64,000 bases of DNA from assembly GCA_024102665.1 (NCBI GenBank), contig JAGFJP010000103.1:62001-126000 (forward strand), written 5' to 3'. The notes below the pieces were generated by a model. That model made no database searches and was not told the DNA's origin. It worked only from the letters and a program-made list of their open reading frames with translations. This stretch comes from Thiogranum sp. Its GTDB lineage: Bacteria; Pseudomonadota; Gammaproteobacteria; DSM-19610. Shown piece after piece: positions 8,220-15,748 of this stretch. Position 1 is the stretch's first letter. Every line of letters starts with the position of its first letter. Both the position numbers and the translations under genes were made by a program.

Positions 8220-9011
8220 ATGAACGGAGAAGCCGGTTTTTTCGACGAGATGCTGAAACATCAGACGGGCGCCGCCGACACGGGAGCGGCGGCGGATGAT
8301 GATCTGAGTGCGGACGACGCAAATGCGCCTGCTCGCGCGGGTGAGGATGACGAACTGCAGGTGCCTGCCACGAGCGTCATGCACCCTGATGCCCGGCGTG
8401 CGCTGGTGATTCTGCTGAGGCAGGGCGTGGTATTAGCGTCGAAGAACGCCAAGGTATTTGAGTCGATTGCGCGGTATCAGTTGGACATCCGCCAGCATCT
8501 TTCGAACGTGTATTTGAAACTGGTTCTCGATGAGAAATTCGGGGTGTGCTTTGTTGCCAGTGTTGGTGAAGAGGATGCCGACATGGACAACGAAGCGAAT
8601 GATGAAGCGGTTTCGCTGATCCCCCGGCGGGTCCTGTCTTTATTTGACACGCTGTTGCTCATTGTGCTGAGAAAGCATTACCAGACGCGCGAGGCGTCCG
8701 GCGAGCACAAAGTGATCATCGATATTGAAACGATTGAGTCTGATTTGATTCCGTTTTTGCCGCAGACTGGCAGCACCGCGCTGGATCGCAAAAAACTCAA
8801 TGGCGCTCTGCAGCGCATGAGCGATCGGCGCCTGTTGGTGTCGGTGCGCGGCAGCGAGGACCGCTTCGAAATCACGCCTGTGATTCGTTATGTAGTGAGT
8901 GCCGACTTTCTGGACAAGTTGCACGAAGAGTATTTGCAGCTCGGCCGCGAGGCAGGGGTGTCGATGCAAGGCCATGCCGGGCAAGATGAAGATCAGGAGG
9001 TTGGCGAATGA
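8220..9011 (+). CDS. jetB: Wadjet JetB (DUF4194 family)
   Basis: About 263 residues, DUF4194 family, the KITE-like winged-helix partner of JetA. An acidic low-complexity segment (residues 15-45) precedes the folded part (HPDARRALVILLRQGVVLASKNAKVFESI). The C-terminal winged-helix region includes the ALDRKKLNGALQRMSDRRLLVSV stretch. I chose the ATG at 8220, with AAAAGGGG upstream; a GTG at 8214 is in frame and also possible. The stop overlaps the jetC start (ATGA), so translation is coupled. Confidence 0.9.
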   Translation: MNGEAGFFDEMLKHQTGAADTGAAADDDLSADDANAPARAGEDDELQVPATSVMHPDARRALVILLRQGVVLASKNAKVFESIARYQLDIRQHLSNVYLKLVLDEKFGVCFVASVGEEDADMDNEANDEAVSLIPRRVLSLFDTLLLIVLRKHYQTREASGEHKVIIDIETIESDLIPFLPQTGSTALDRKKLNGALQRMSDRRLLVSVRGSEDRFEITPVIRYVVSADFLDKLHEEYLQLGREAGVSMQGHAGQDEDQEVGE

Positions 9012-12000
9012 ATGCGAAGGCGGATGTTTCTGATACGCAGGTGATGACCATGGCCGACCTGTTTCCGACGGGCCAGATTCTCCTGAGCGAGCTGTCGGTA
9101 TACAACTGGGGTTCGTTCAATGGTCTGCACACCGCCCGCATTGACCCGCAAGGAACGCTGGTGACCGGCGATAACGGTGCGGGTAAATCCACATTGATCG
9201 ACGGGCTGATGGCGCTGATGCTCCCAGCCGGTCGTGCGATGTTCAACGTTGCGGCGGCCCAAGGTGATCGATCTGATCGTTCGCTGATATCGTACATGCG
9301 CGGCAGCTACGGCTCTACACACGAGGCGATAAAGAGCAAGCGTGAAGGGGGCGTGGTATCAGGTCTTCGTGCGCTGTATCGCGCCGAGGATGGCTCTGTC
9401 ATAGCGTTGGCGGCGCTCTTTTGGACAACGCAGGCCACCAATGCGCTGTCCGACATAAAGCGGGTTTACATCGTGTCCACCCGTGACCTGTCGCTGAAGG
9501 AGGTGCTGCACGCCTTTGAGGGCGGCAACGTCCGGGCGATGAAGCAATGGCTGCGTGACGACAGTTCGATCAAATGCTTCGATGAGAACTTTTCCGAGTA
9601 TCAGGCGTACTACCGCAAACTTTTATGGATGGAAAACAAAAATGCGCCTGACCTGTTGTCGCGCGCACTGGGGCTGAAAAAAATCGACGACCTGACCCAG
9701 TTGATTCGCGAACTGGTTCTGGAGCCGAGCACGGTTCGCGACGATGCGCGCAGTGTGGTCGATGAGTTCGCCAATTTGGTGGCGATTCACGACCAGCTGG
9801 TGGATGCTCGGGCGCAGCGGGATTGTCTGGAGCGTCTGCCTGAGTTGGATGAAAAAATCAAAGAGCTGGGTGAGAAGCTGCGCGACCTGACGGAGGAGCG
9901 CGATGGCTTGTCGGTATTTATGGCCGAGATCCGTCACGGACTGCATAAGCGTGAGGTTGATGCGTGCAAGCAGGCGCTGGCCGAGCTGAAGCTGTCGATC
10001 GAGCAGGCTAAACTGGAAGAGACGGAAAAGGACGCTCAGGTGGAGCGTTACCATGAAGATTACCTCAACTGCGGCGGGAACCGTATCGAGGCGGTCAAGG
10101 GCGAGTTGAAGCACGTGGAAGATGCTCTGGAGCGAACCGTGCGGGCAGCTTCCTCGTATCAGGCCAATGCGCGCACGCTCGGGCTGGATGAGACGCTGGA
10201 GAAGGCGCAGTTTGTTCAAAACCGGTCTGCGGTAGAGAGCGCGCTGGTGGGGATCGATTCTGAGGTGAAAGGCGCCGAAGAGGCATTTGTTGGGTGCGGT
10301 ACGGCATTCAGCGAGCTCCAGAAGCAGGAAAAATCGCTGCGCGAGGAGATCGCCGATATCGAGAGGCGTCCGGATTCCAATGTTGATAGCCGCTATCAAC
10401 AGTTTCGCGATAGCTTGTGCGAAGCGCTGAGTCTGGATCGTAATGCGTTGGTTTTTATGGCGGAATTGATGGACGTCGCTGATGATCAGCGGGACTGGCA
10501 AGGCGCGATCGAGCGGGCACTGGGCGGGCTCAGAACCACGCTGCTCGTTCCCAAGGATGACGCCTCTCTGGTGACATCATGGGTAAATGCACGTCACATG
10601 GGTCTTCATGTACGGGTTCGCGCAGTTGGTAGTAGCGTTCCCAGCGGGCAGGCGGCTTTCAAGAGCGATGGATTTTTAAAGAAACTGGTGTGGCGCCAGC
10701 ACCCGTACCGGGACTGGCTTAAGCATCACTTGGCGGGACATGATCTGACATGTGTCGACACGCCTGAGGCAATGAACGCGACCCCCTACTCGATGACCGT
10801 GCAGGGCACGGTGAACTTGGGATCCGGTTCGTACGAGAAGAAGGACCAAAACCGGGTGGACGACCGGCGTAACTGGTACCTTGGCTTTTCTAACAAGGCC
10901 CGTTTGAGCATCCTGAGCCATGATCTCAGCACGACGAAAGAGGCGATAGCGCAGGCCACCAAAGCAGTTGCCGAAGCGCGTGACAACTTGGACGCCGTGA
11001 AAGATCGCAAGCGCCTGATGAATGAATTCATGCAGTACGAGTGGAGCCAGATCGACGCGAGCTTTCAAAGGGATAAGCGGGATCGGCTGCGCGACGATCT
11101 GAAGGCGCTGGAAAGCGATGAGGGCGATTTGAAAGCGGCGCAAACCCGTTGGGAGTCCGCCAAAGAGGAGGCCGCCAAGATACGGTCGAAACTGGTGGAC
11201 CTTAGCCGCGAGCAGGGCGTTCTGGAAGACAAGCTGCAGAGCAGCGAGTCTGAACGCAAAAAAGCCTATCAGGATGCGGAGGGCGGCCTTGTTGATACTG
11301 TCCGTGCGCGGCTTGAACGTCGCGTGTCTGCGTCTGGCGTGGACACGGTTGAAGCGGCCGACACGCTCTTTACAGAGCAGTATAAGGCGATCGAAAAGTC
11401 CTTGGATTCGTGTCGTGGTGACAAGGGTGTTGCCGAGCGACATGCTGTCGGCATCATGAACAAGTTTAATGGCAATGAAAAGTGGGGCGTCCTGTCGGTG
11501 GAGTGGGGCTCGGATCTTGCCGGTATGGATGAGTATATCCGCCACTACCATCATCTTGAGGATGATGGCTTGCCGCATCTGGTGGATGAGTTCAAAGAGC
11601 GACTGAACAAGCATGCCACTCAATCGCTGGCGCGCATTCAGCATCGGCTCGACGGCGAGCGCGAGGATATTGCTGAGCGCATCGACACCATTAACATGGT
11701 GTTGCGGCGCACGGAGTTCGGGCCGGGTTCTTACCTGAAGCTGGGCTCCAAGCCTGAGCAGTACGATCATGTGTTGGATTTCAGAAAGCGTGTTACAAAG
11801 GTATTGAGTCAGGCGACCAGCGATGATCACGAAGGTCGATTCAAGGCGCTTGAGGAGGTGGTCGGGATTCTTGACAAAGCAAGCAGTCCGGCGACGGCGA
11901 ACACTAAAGAGAGTCTGAGGTTGCTGGATCCGCGTTATCAGATGTCGTTCTATGCAGAGGAGATCGATGCGTCTGACAACAAGACGGTGTTGGATGTGAT

Positions 12001-12412
12001 GGGATCATCCAGCGGCAAATCCGGAGGTGAAAAAGAGTCCTTTGCGGGCACGATTGTGGCAGCCAGTCTGGCGTATGTGTTGACTCCGGACGGCTGCGAT
12101 CGGCCGGTGTACAGCACGGTGTTTCTGGATGAGGCATTTTCAAATACTGCCGAGGCGGTGAGTCGGCGTGTGCTTCGGGTGTTTAAAGAGATGCACATAC
12201 ACGTCAATCTGATTACGCCTTACAAAAACCTGAATCTCGCGAGAGACTCGGCGCGGTCGCTGTTGATTGCCGAGCGTGACAAAAAAATGCATGAAAGCCA
12301 TTTGTGTGAGGTCACGTGGGAGGAGATCGACAGGCGGTTGGCGGAGCAGCGTCAGAACGAGCTGCGGCATCAGGCGACCGAGCTCGGCCTTGAGATTGAA
12401 TCGGCGTCCTGA
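9008..12412 (+). CDS. jetC: Wadjet JetC, SMC/MukB-like ATPase
   Basis: A 1134-residue SMC-like ATPase that extrudes DNA loops in type I Wadjet complexes. Walker A is GDNGAGKST (residues 54-62). Long coiled coils cover roughly residues 270-420 and 650-830 around a central hinge-like segment. The ABC signature region is SGKSGGEKESFAG and Walker B is STVFLDEAFSN near residue 1045, so both ATPase halves look intact. In characterised systems JetABC loops plasmid DNA and JetD cuts it. The start follows GGAGG and overlaps the jetB stop. Very long open frames on the opposite strand inside this gene are shadows. Confidence 0.93.
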   Translation: MNAKADVSDTQVMTMADLFPTGQILLSELSVYNWGSFNGLHTARIDPQGTLVTGDNGAGKSTLIDGLMALMLPAGRAMFNVAAAQGDRSDRSLISYMRGSYGSTHEAIKSKREGGVVSGLRALYRAEDGSVIALAALFWTTQATNALSDIKRVYIVSTRDLSLKEVLHAFEGGNVRAMKQWLRDDSSIKCFDENFSEYQAYYRKLLWMENKNAPDLLSRALGLKKIDDLTQLIRELVLEPSTVRDDARSVVDEFANLVAIHDQLVDARAQRDCLERLPELDEKIKELGEKLRDLTEERDGLSVFMAEIRHGLHKREVDACKQALAELKLSIEQAKLEETEKDAQVERYHEDYLNCGGNRIEAVKGELKHVEDALERTVRAASSYQANARTLGLDETLEKAQFVQNRSAVESALVGIDSEVKGAEEAFVGCGTAFSELQKQEKSLREEIADIERRPDSNVDSRYQQFRDSLCEALSLDRNALVFMAELMDVADDQRDWQGAIERALGGLRTTLLVPKDDASLVTSWVNARHMGLHVRVRAVGSSVPSGQAAFKSDGFLKKLVWRQHPYRDWLKHHLAGHDLTCVDTPEAMNATPYSMTVQGTVNLGSGSYEKKDQNRVDDRRNWYLGFSNKARLSILSHDLSTTKEAIAQATKAVAEARDNLDAVKDRKRLMNEFMQYEWSQIDASFQRDKRDRLRDDLKALESDEGDLKAAQTRWESAKEEAAKIRSKLVDLSREQGVLEDKLQSSESERKKAYQDAEGGLVDTVRARLERRVSASGVDTVEAADTLFTEQYKAIEKSLDSCRGDKGVAERHAVGIMNKFNGNEKWGVLSVEWGSDLAGMDEYIRHYHHLEDDGLPHLVDEFKERLNKHATQSLARIQHRLDGEREDIAERIDTINMVLRRTEFGPGSYLKLGSKPEQYDHVLDFRKRVTKVLSQATSDDHEGRFKALEEVVGILDKASSPATANTKESLRLLDPRYQMSFYAEEIDASDNKTVLDVMGSSSGKSGGEKESFAGTIVAASLAYVLTPDGCDRPVYSTVFLDEAFSNTAEAVSRRVLRVFKEMHIHVNLITPYKNLNLARDSARSLLIAERDKKMHESHLCEVTWEEIDRRLAEQRQNELRHQATELGLEIESAS

Positions 12413-12419
12413 GGCGGTG

Positions 12420-13610
12420 GTGTCTGTGGGGGCTGGCTGGGGTTTGTTGCCGGATGTGGTCGATCGACTTGTACGCAAGCGCGAATGGAACAACGCGGCC
12501 AACCTCAAGGCGCGCCTGCTCGGTGATCGTCCGTTTCCTATTCGGATTGGCTTAAAGCCGCCGTCTGGCCGCAGCGCCATCAGTGATCTGGCGCATTTCC
12601 AGCTGTTTGTCGAGCAGTGGAAAGCCTTTTCGCGACAGGACTGGGTCGAGTGGGATGACCGCTCGTATCGGGCGCTTTCACAGCAGCGCATCCCGGTGGC
12701 GCTGGTGTTGCAAAGCGTGCAGGATCTGATCGATTTTCTGGGCGACGAGGCGCGTCAGCGCAGCCGCATCTGGGCAGCCAATATGCAGCCGCTGACGGCG
12801 GTGGCTGGCTCAGGGATGTATCCCGTGCTGGTCAAGCATCTGGGGACGGTCGAAGAAATGTCCGTTGATGAGTGTGTGCTGCTGAAGACGTTGGTTGATC
12901 AACTGCATGCCGGTATGGGTGCGGAACATTACCTGCGGAGCCTGCCGCTTACCGGCGTGGACACTAAGTTTTTGGAAAATCACCAGCAATTGGTTGCGGA
13001 TGTTCTGGATGTGGTGCATGAAGGCGCCATAACTGCCTCTGGCGGGTTGCTGGAGTGGCTGGAGTGTCTCGACAGCCCGAAGGGCTGGCTGTGGGTGCGC
13101 CCGCTGAGCGAGAGCGTGAAGGCGCGTCTGGGCGGCTTTCCCGTAATGCGACTGTCGACTTCCGATTTACGCCGTCACGCGCTCGATGCGGGCCGAGTTC
13201 TGGTGGTGGAAAATGTCCAGTCTGGCTATGGTTTGCCCGTTCTTGATGATACCGTTGCTGTGTTTGGTGGCGGAAACAACGTGGCGTGGCTCGATGCGCC
13301 GTGGCTCAAGGCCAAGCGCGTTGCCTATTGGGGCGATATCGACACGTGGGGACTGAAGATTCTGGGTGCCGTCCGGGCTCGACTTCCCGAGGTGGTGCCG
13401 CTCATGATGGATGAGGCAACGCTGGAGCGCTTTCGCGAGCGCGCCGTGACCGAGCCCGAGTCGGTAGAGAGTCTTCCTGAGAACCTGACGTCAGCGGAGA
13501 GCCGATTGTTCGAGGAATTGAAAGCCGGGGCGTTGCGCCTTGAGCAGGAGCGATTGCCACCGGACTACATAAGCACGCGCCTTCTGGCATGGTTATCAGA
13601 ATCGATCTAA
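12420..13610 (+). CDS. jetD: Wadjet JetD, TOPRIM-type nuclease (DUF3322-DUF2220)
   Basis: About 397 residues. The N-terminal DUF3322 region (LLPDVVDRLVRKREWNNAANLKARLL) is followed by the DUF2220 TOPRIM-like domain. The domain carries VVENVQSG (Glu) and YWGDIDTWG (acidic pair), the expected metal-binding residues. JetD cleaves DNA reeled in by JetABC. The exact start is unclear. The frame is open far upstream into jetC, but homology begins just after the jetC stop at 12412. GTG codons at 12417, 12420 and 12426 and a TTG at 12396 are candidates, with GAGGCGG nearby. The nuclease motifs are intact, so the system should be functional. Confidence 0.88.
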   Translation: MSVGAGWGLLPDVVDRLVRKREWNNAANLKARLLGDRPFPIRIGLKPPSGRSAISDLAHFQLFVEQWKAFSRQDWVEWDDRSYRALSQQRIPVALVLQSVQDLIDFLGDEARQRSRIWAANMQPLTAVAGSGMYPVLVKHLGTVEEMSVDECVLLKTLVDQLHAGMGAEHYLRSLPLTGVDTKFLENHQQLVADVLDVVHEGAITASGGLLEWLECLDSPKGWLWVRPLSESVKARLGGFPVMRLSTSDLRRHALDAGRVLVVENVQSGYGLPVLDDTVAVFGGGNNVAWLDAPWLKAKRVAYWGDIDTWGLKILGAVRARLPEVVPLMMDEATLERFRERAVTEPESVESLPENLTSAESRLFEELKAGALRLEQERLPPDYISTRLLAWLSESI

Positions 13611-13781
13611 GAGCACCGGCGCGTCGGTAGGGACATATTACAAAACCAGAAACATGTATAGCAGGTGGATATGCTCAGGAGAAAGGAATTTTGAAGATTT
13701 CGCGGGTAAGAATAAGCAGGTTTCGGGGCATAGAGGAAGGAGCCTAATTTATTGTTTCAACCTCAATTCTGGTGTTATAAC

Positions 13782-13813
13782 TGGGTCCAATATGCAAATG
13801 CATAATGGGACCC
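13782..13813. repeat. Interrupted stem-loop downstream of jetD
   Basis: GGGTCC (13783-13788) pairs with GGACCC (13808-13813), and ATGCA (13792-13796) pairs with TGCAT (13799-13803), with a 3x3 internal loop. There is no T-run after it. It could end the jet transcript or be part of a recombination site upstream of the first cassette. The rest of 13611-13834 shows no gene. Confidence 0.5.
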
Positions 13814-13834
13814 CGGGGCACCGTTAACACAACT

Positions 13835-13841
13835 GTTAGAT
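13835..13841 (+). other. Integron core site at start of first cassette
   Basis: GTTAGAT fits the GTTRRRY integron crossover consensus, with the break expected after the G at 13835. Its complement, ATCTAAC, is the R'' box of the attC after the RES gene, as expected for one mobile cassette. The upstream partner site (attI or a previous attC) is not clear: the sequence before it does not fold into a balanced attC stem. Confidence 0.65.
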
Positions 13842-13848
13842 TCCTCGA

Positions 13849-14907
13849 ATGAGTCAGCAAAACAATTTCATCGCGTGCAGTTGTTGTTTTACAGACCAAG
13901 GGCTGCGGCTAGATGCACAAATGTTAGGTGAGAGTTCTGCTAGCGCATGCCCTAATTGTCATAAGAAGCAGGGAGCGAAACTCACAAAAGAGGCGCTGCT
14001 AAGGTTGGCTCATCAATATTTCGTTTGGGGGTCATTTCATCGTACAGAATATGGTGGAGCGCCAACGATCGAATTCAACAATAGGCGAAGCGGCGGAGAA
14101 GTCGCATTCCCCCCCTCTCTATCTAATGATGCATCCCTAATCGAAAAAGTATGTGGAATTGGATTTTTCCACTATGGGCCACGGCTTTGGATGATTGGAG
14201 AAGTTGAGCCTCTGAAACAGCTTCAAGATCAATCCACACGCGACACTATTATTCACCGAATCATTAACGAATACCCCGAAAAATCGTTAGATCCGGGAAA
14301 CCTGTTCTATCGCGTACGCAAAGCACCGGCCGTTCCGGACAGCCATGGAGAATATGACAGCCCGCCGATAGGCGTTACTGGAAATGGGAGATTTGACGCT
14401 GAGGATTTCCGAGTGTTATACGCTTCACCCGACTTGGAGGTATGCGTACACGAGTGCCGCTTCTCGGCAGAAGACGAGCTCTATGTGGCAACATTAAATA
14501 CGACAAAACCACTTCGCCTGCTAAATTTGACTTCGATTCCGAAAGAAGACGTGACGGAGTTTGAAAGCCTAGATATTTCAATCAATATGCTGTTCCTCGC
14601 GAGACAGCATTCCTACGAAATAGCCAGACAAATTGCTACAAGAGCGCGAGATGAGGGATTCGATGGACTGATCTATCCTTCATATTTTTCCCAACTTCGG
14701 ACGGGAGTTATTCCGTTAAGAACCACTTATGGCCTGTCCAATAGGAGGATTCCGGAATATCAGGAGATTGAGGAAGCGTTGTCCGTTCCCAACTACGCGT
14801 TTTTTGGGCAACCGATTGATGAAGGCAAGATCAACGTGCGCTGTATTAATAAAATGGTGATAAGCCGAGTAGAATATGGGTTTCATTTTGGTCCAGTCGG
14901 AATCTAA
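13849..14907 (+). CDS. RES-domain protein with N-terminal zinc-ribbon-like motif (integron cassette)
   Basis: 352 residues. The N-terminus has cysteines C10, C12, C13 and C34-x2-C37, which looks like a zinc ribbon. The RES domain starts near FYRVR (residues 153-157), with GRF (180-182), LYAS (190-193) and E202 in CVHECRF. RES proteins such as ParT and MbcT are toxins that consume NAD+ or ADP-ribosylate targets, and many are paired with an Xre-type antitoxin. None is encoded here: the gene fills the cassette, with only 13 bases before the ATG and the attC overlapping the stop. The sequence is AT-rich compared with jetABCD. The N-terminal part may sense a trigger or hold the enzyme inactive; that is inference. 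Confidence 0.8.
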   Translation: MSQQNNFIACSCCFTDQGLRLDAQMLGESSASACPNCHKKQGAKLTKEALLRLAHQYFVWGSFHRTEYGGAPTIEFNNRRSGGEVAFPPSLSNDASLIEKVCGIGFFHYGPRLWMIGEVEPLKQLQDQSTRDTIIHRIINEYPEKSLDPGNLFYRVRKAPAVPDSHGEYDSPPIGVTGNGRFDAEDFRVLYASPDLEVCVHECRFSAEDELYVATLNTTKPLRLLNLTSIPKEDVTEFESLDISINMLFLARQHSYEIARQIATRARDEGFDGLIYPSYFSQLRTGVIPLRTTYGLSNRRIPEYQEIEEALSVPNYAFFGQPIDEGKINVRCINKMVISRVEYGFHFGPVGI

Positions 14908-14978
14908 CAAGGCCGTAAACGCACATTTTGCGCTCGCTGCGCCCACTACAAATGCGCCGGTTACGTCTGGCGTTATCT
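14902..14978 (+). repeat. attC site of the RES cassette
   Basis: A 77-bp imperfect palindrome from R'' ATCTAAC (14902-14908) to R' GTTATCT (14972-14978). The arms pair through TAAC, CGTAA and CATTT blocks with small bulges, as attC sites do. R'' is the exact complement of the GTTAGAT that opens this cassette. The R'' overlaps the RES stop codon. Confidence 0.8.
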
Positions 14979-15002
14979 CATAAAATCGTATATCTAGAAT
15001 TT

Positions 15003-15644
15003 ATGGACGAAATACTTATTGGTTTGCAGCTTCTTGCCTTACTGGGGATAGGCGGCCTTTTTCTAATCCGAAAATATTTATTCTCGTATTCTTCTGAAAA
15101 GGGCAAGAACCTCGCAACAAAAGAAGACATTGAAGAAATAACTCGAAAGGTTGAAGAGATCAAAACAGAGTACTTGGGAGAGATTGAAAGATTGAAGGTC
15201 GAATTGTCTGTGCTTTCGCGAAAACACGATATCCTTCTAGATGAAAAGGTTAGGGTTTTCAAAAAACTTCAGAAAAGATTGGTCGATTTTAAGAAATATT
15301 GTGAAGCGGCGCTTGGGTCCTACGGAGATCGAGGTGAATTTCATCCGAACCTAGAAGTCTTAGATAAAGATATTGATAAAGCATCACTTCAACATATTAC
15401 TGCTTTGCATGAGATTGTGCAGGAGGATTTTATCTTTTTGTCGGAAGAGTCGAGACGCATACTTTCCGAACTACGTGGTAACTGCTCCATAATGTGTAGC
15501 ATGGAATTGGCAATTCACGGAAATGAAGACAACCCCGAAATAATGTCTAGCGCTCCATCAGTTTATGAGGGAGCAATGAGTAATATCGACAATTGCCTTC
15601 AGAGCTTGTATGAAGAGCTTAAATTTCCGTCAAATGAAAAATAG
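15003..15644 (+). CDS. Membrane-anchored coiled-coil protein of unknown function (integron cassette)
   Basis: 213 residues from the ATG at 15003, 30 bases into the cassette. One membrane segment (residues 5-24, ILIGLQLLALLGIGGLFLIR) is followed by a charged coiled coil (about residues 36-95, with ITRKVEEIKTEYLGEIERLKVEL). A soluble helical C-terminal part with no motif I recognise follows. The topology suggests an inner-membrane anchor with a cytoplasmic body. An upstream in-frame start at 14928 falls inside the attC and is not credible. I do not recognise the family. Its place between a RES protein and an HNH protein beside Wadjet makes a role in defence plausible but unproven. Confidence 0.8.
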   Translation: MDEILIGLQLLALLGIGGLFLIRKYLFSYSSEKGKNLATKEDIEEITRKVEEIKTEYLGEIERLKVELSVLSRKHDILLDEKVRVFKKLQKRLVDFKKYCEAALGSYGDRGEFHPNLEVLDKDIDKASLQHITALHEIVQEDFIFLSEESRRILSELRGNCSIMCSMELAIHGNEDNPEIMSSAPSVYEGAMSNIDNCLQSLYEELKFPSNEK

Positions 15645-15726
15645 AGATAACAAGTGGGTCAAGGTCGCGCCCGTTGGTCGCTGGGACCTTGCTAATCGCT
15701 CTGCCCCTGACCCATATTCCTTAGGC
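15645..15726 (+). repeat. attC site of the coiled-coil cassette
   Basis: An 82-bp site with R'' AGATAAC (15645-15651), the exact complement of the GTTATCT that opens this cassette. The arms pair through TAA and GGGTCA blocks. The final core is CTTAGGC (15720-15726), in which the usual G at the crossover is C. This may weaken recombination here. R'' starts one base after the gene's stop codon. Confidence 0.75.
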
Positions 15727-15748
15727 CCAAAAAGTCAGGAGCATTGAA

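Noticed and set aside
9623-11830. Long minus-strand open frames of 292 and 384 codons inside jetC
   Set aside because: They lie opposite a well-supported SMC-like gene with Walker motifs and have low-complexity, leucine/arginine-rich products typical of antisense frames in GC-rich genes.
13782-13841. A full attC site upstream of the RES cassette
   Set aside because: The core GTTAGAT is good, but the two arms are unbalanced by about 20 bases and no complementary R'' is convincing. An attI remains possible.
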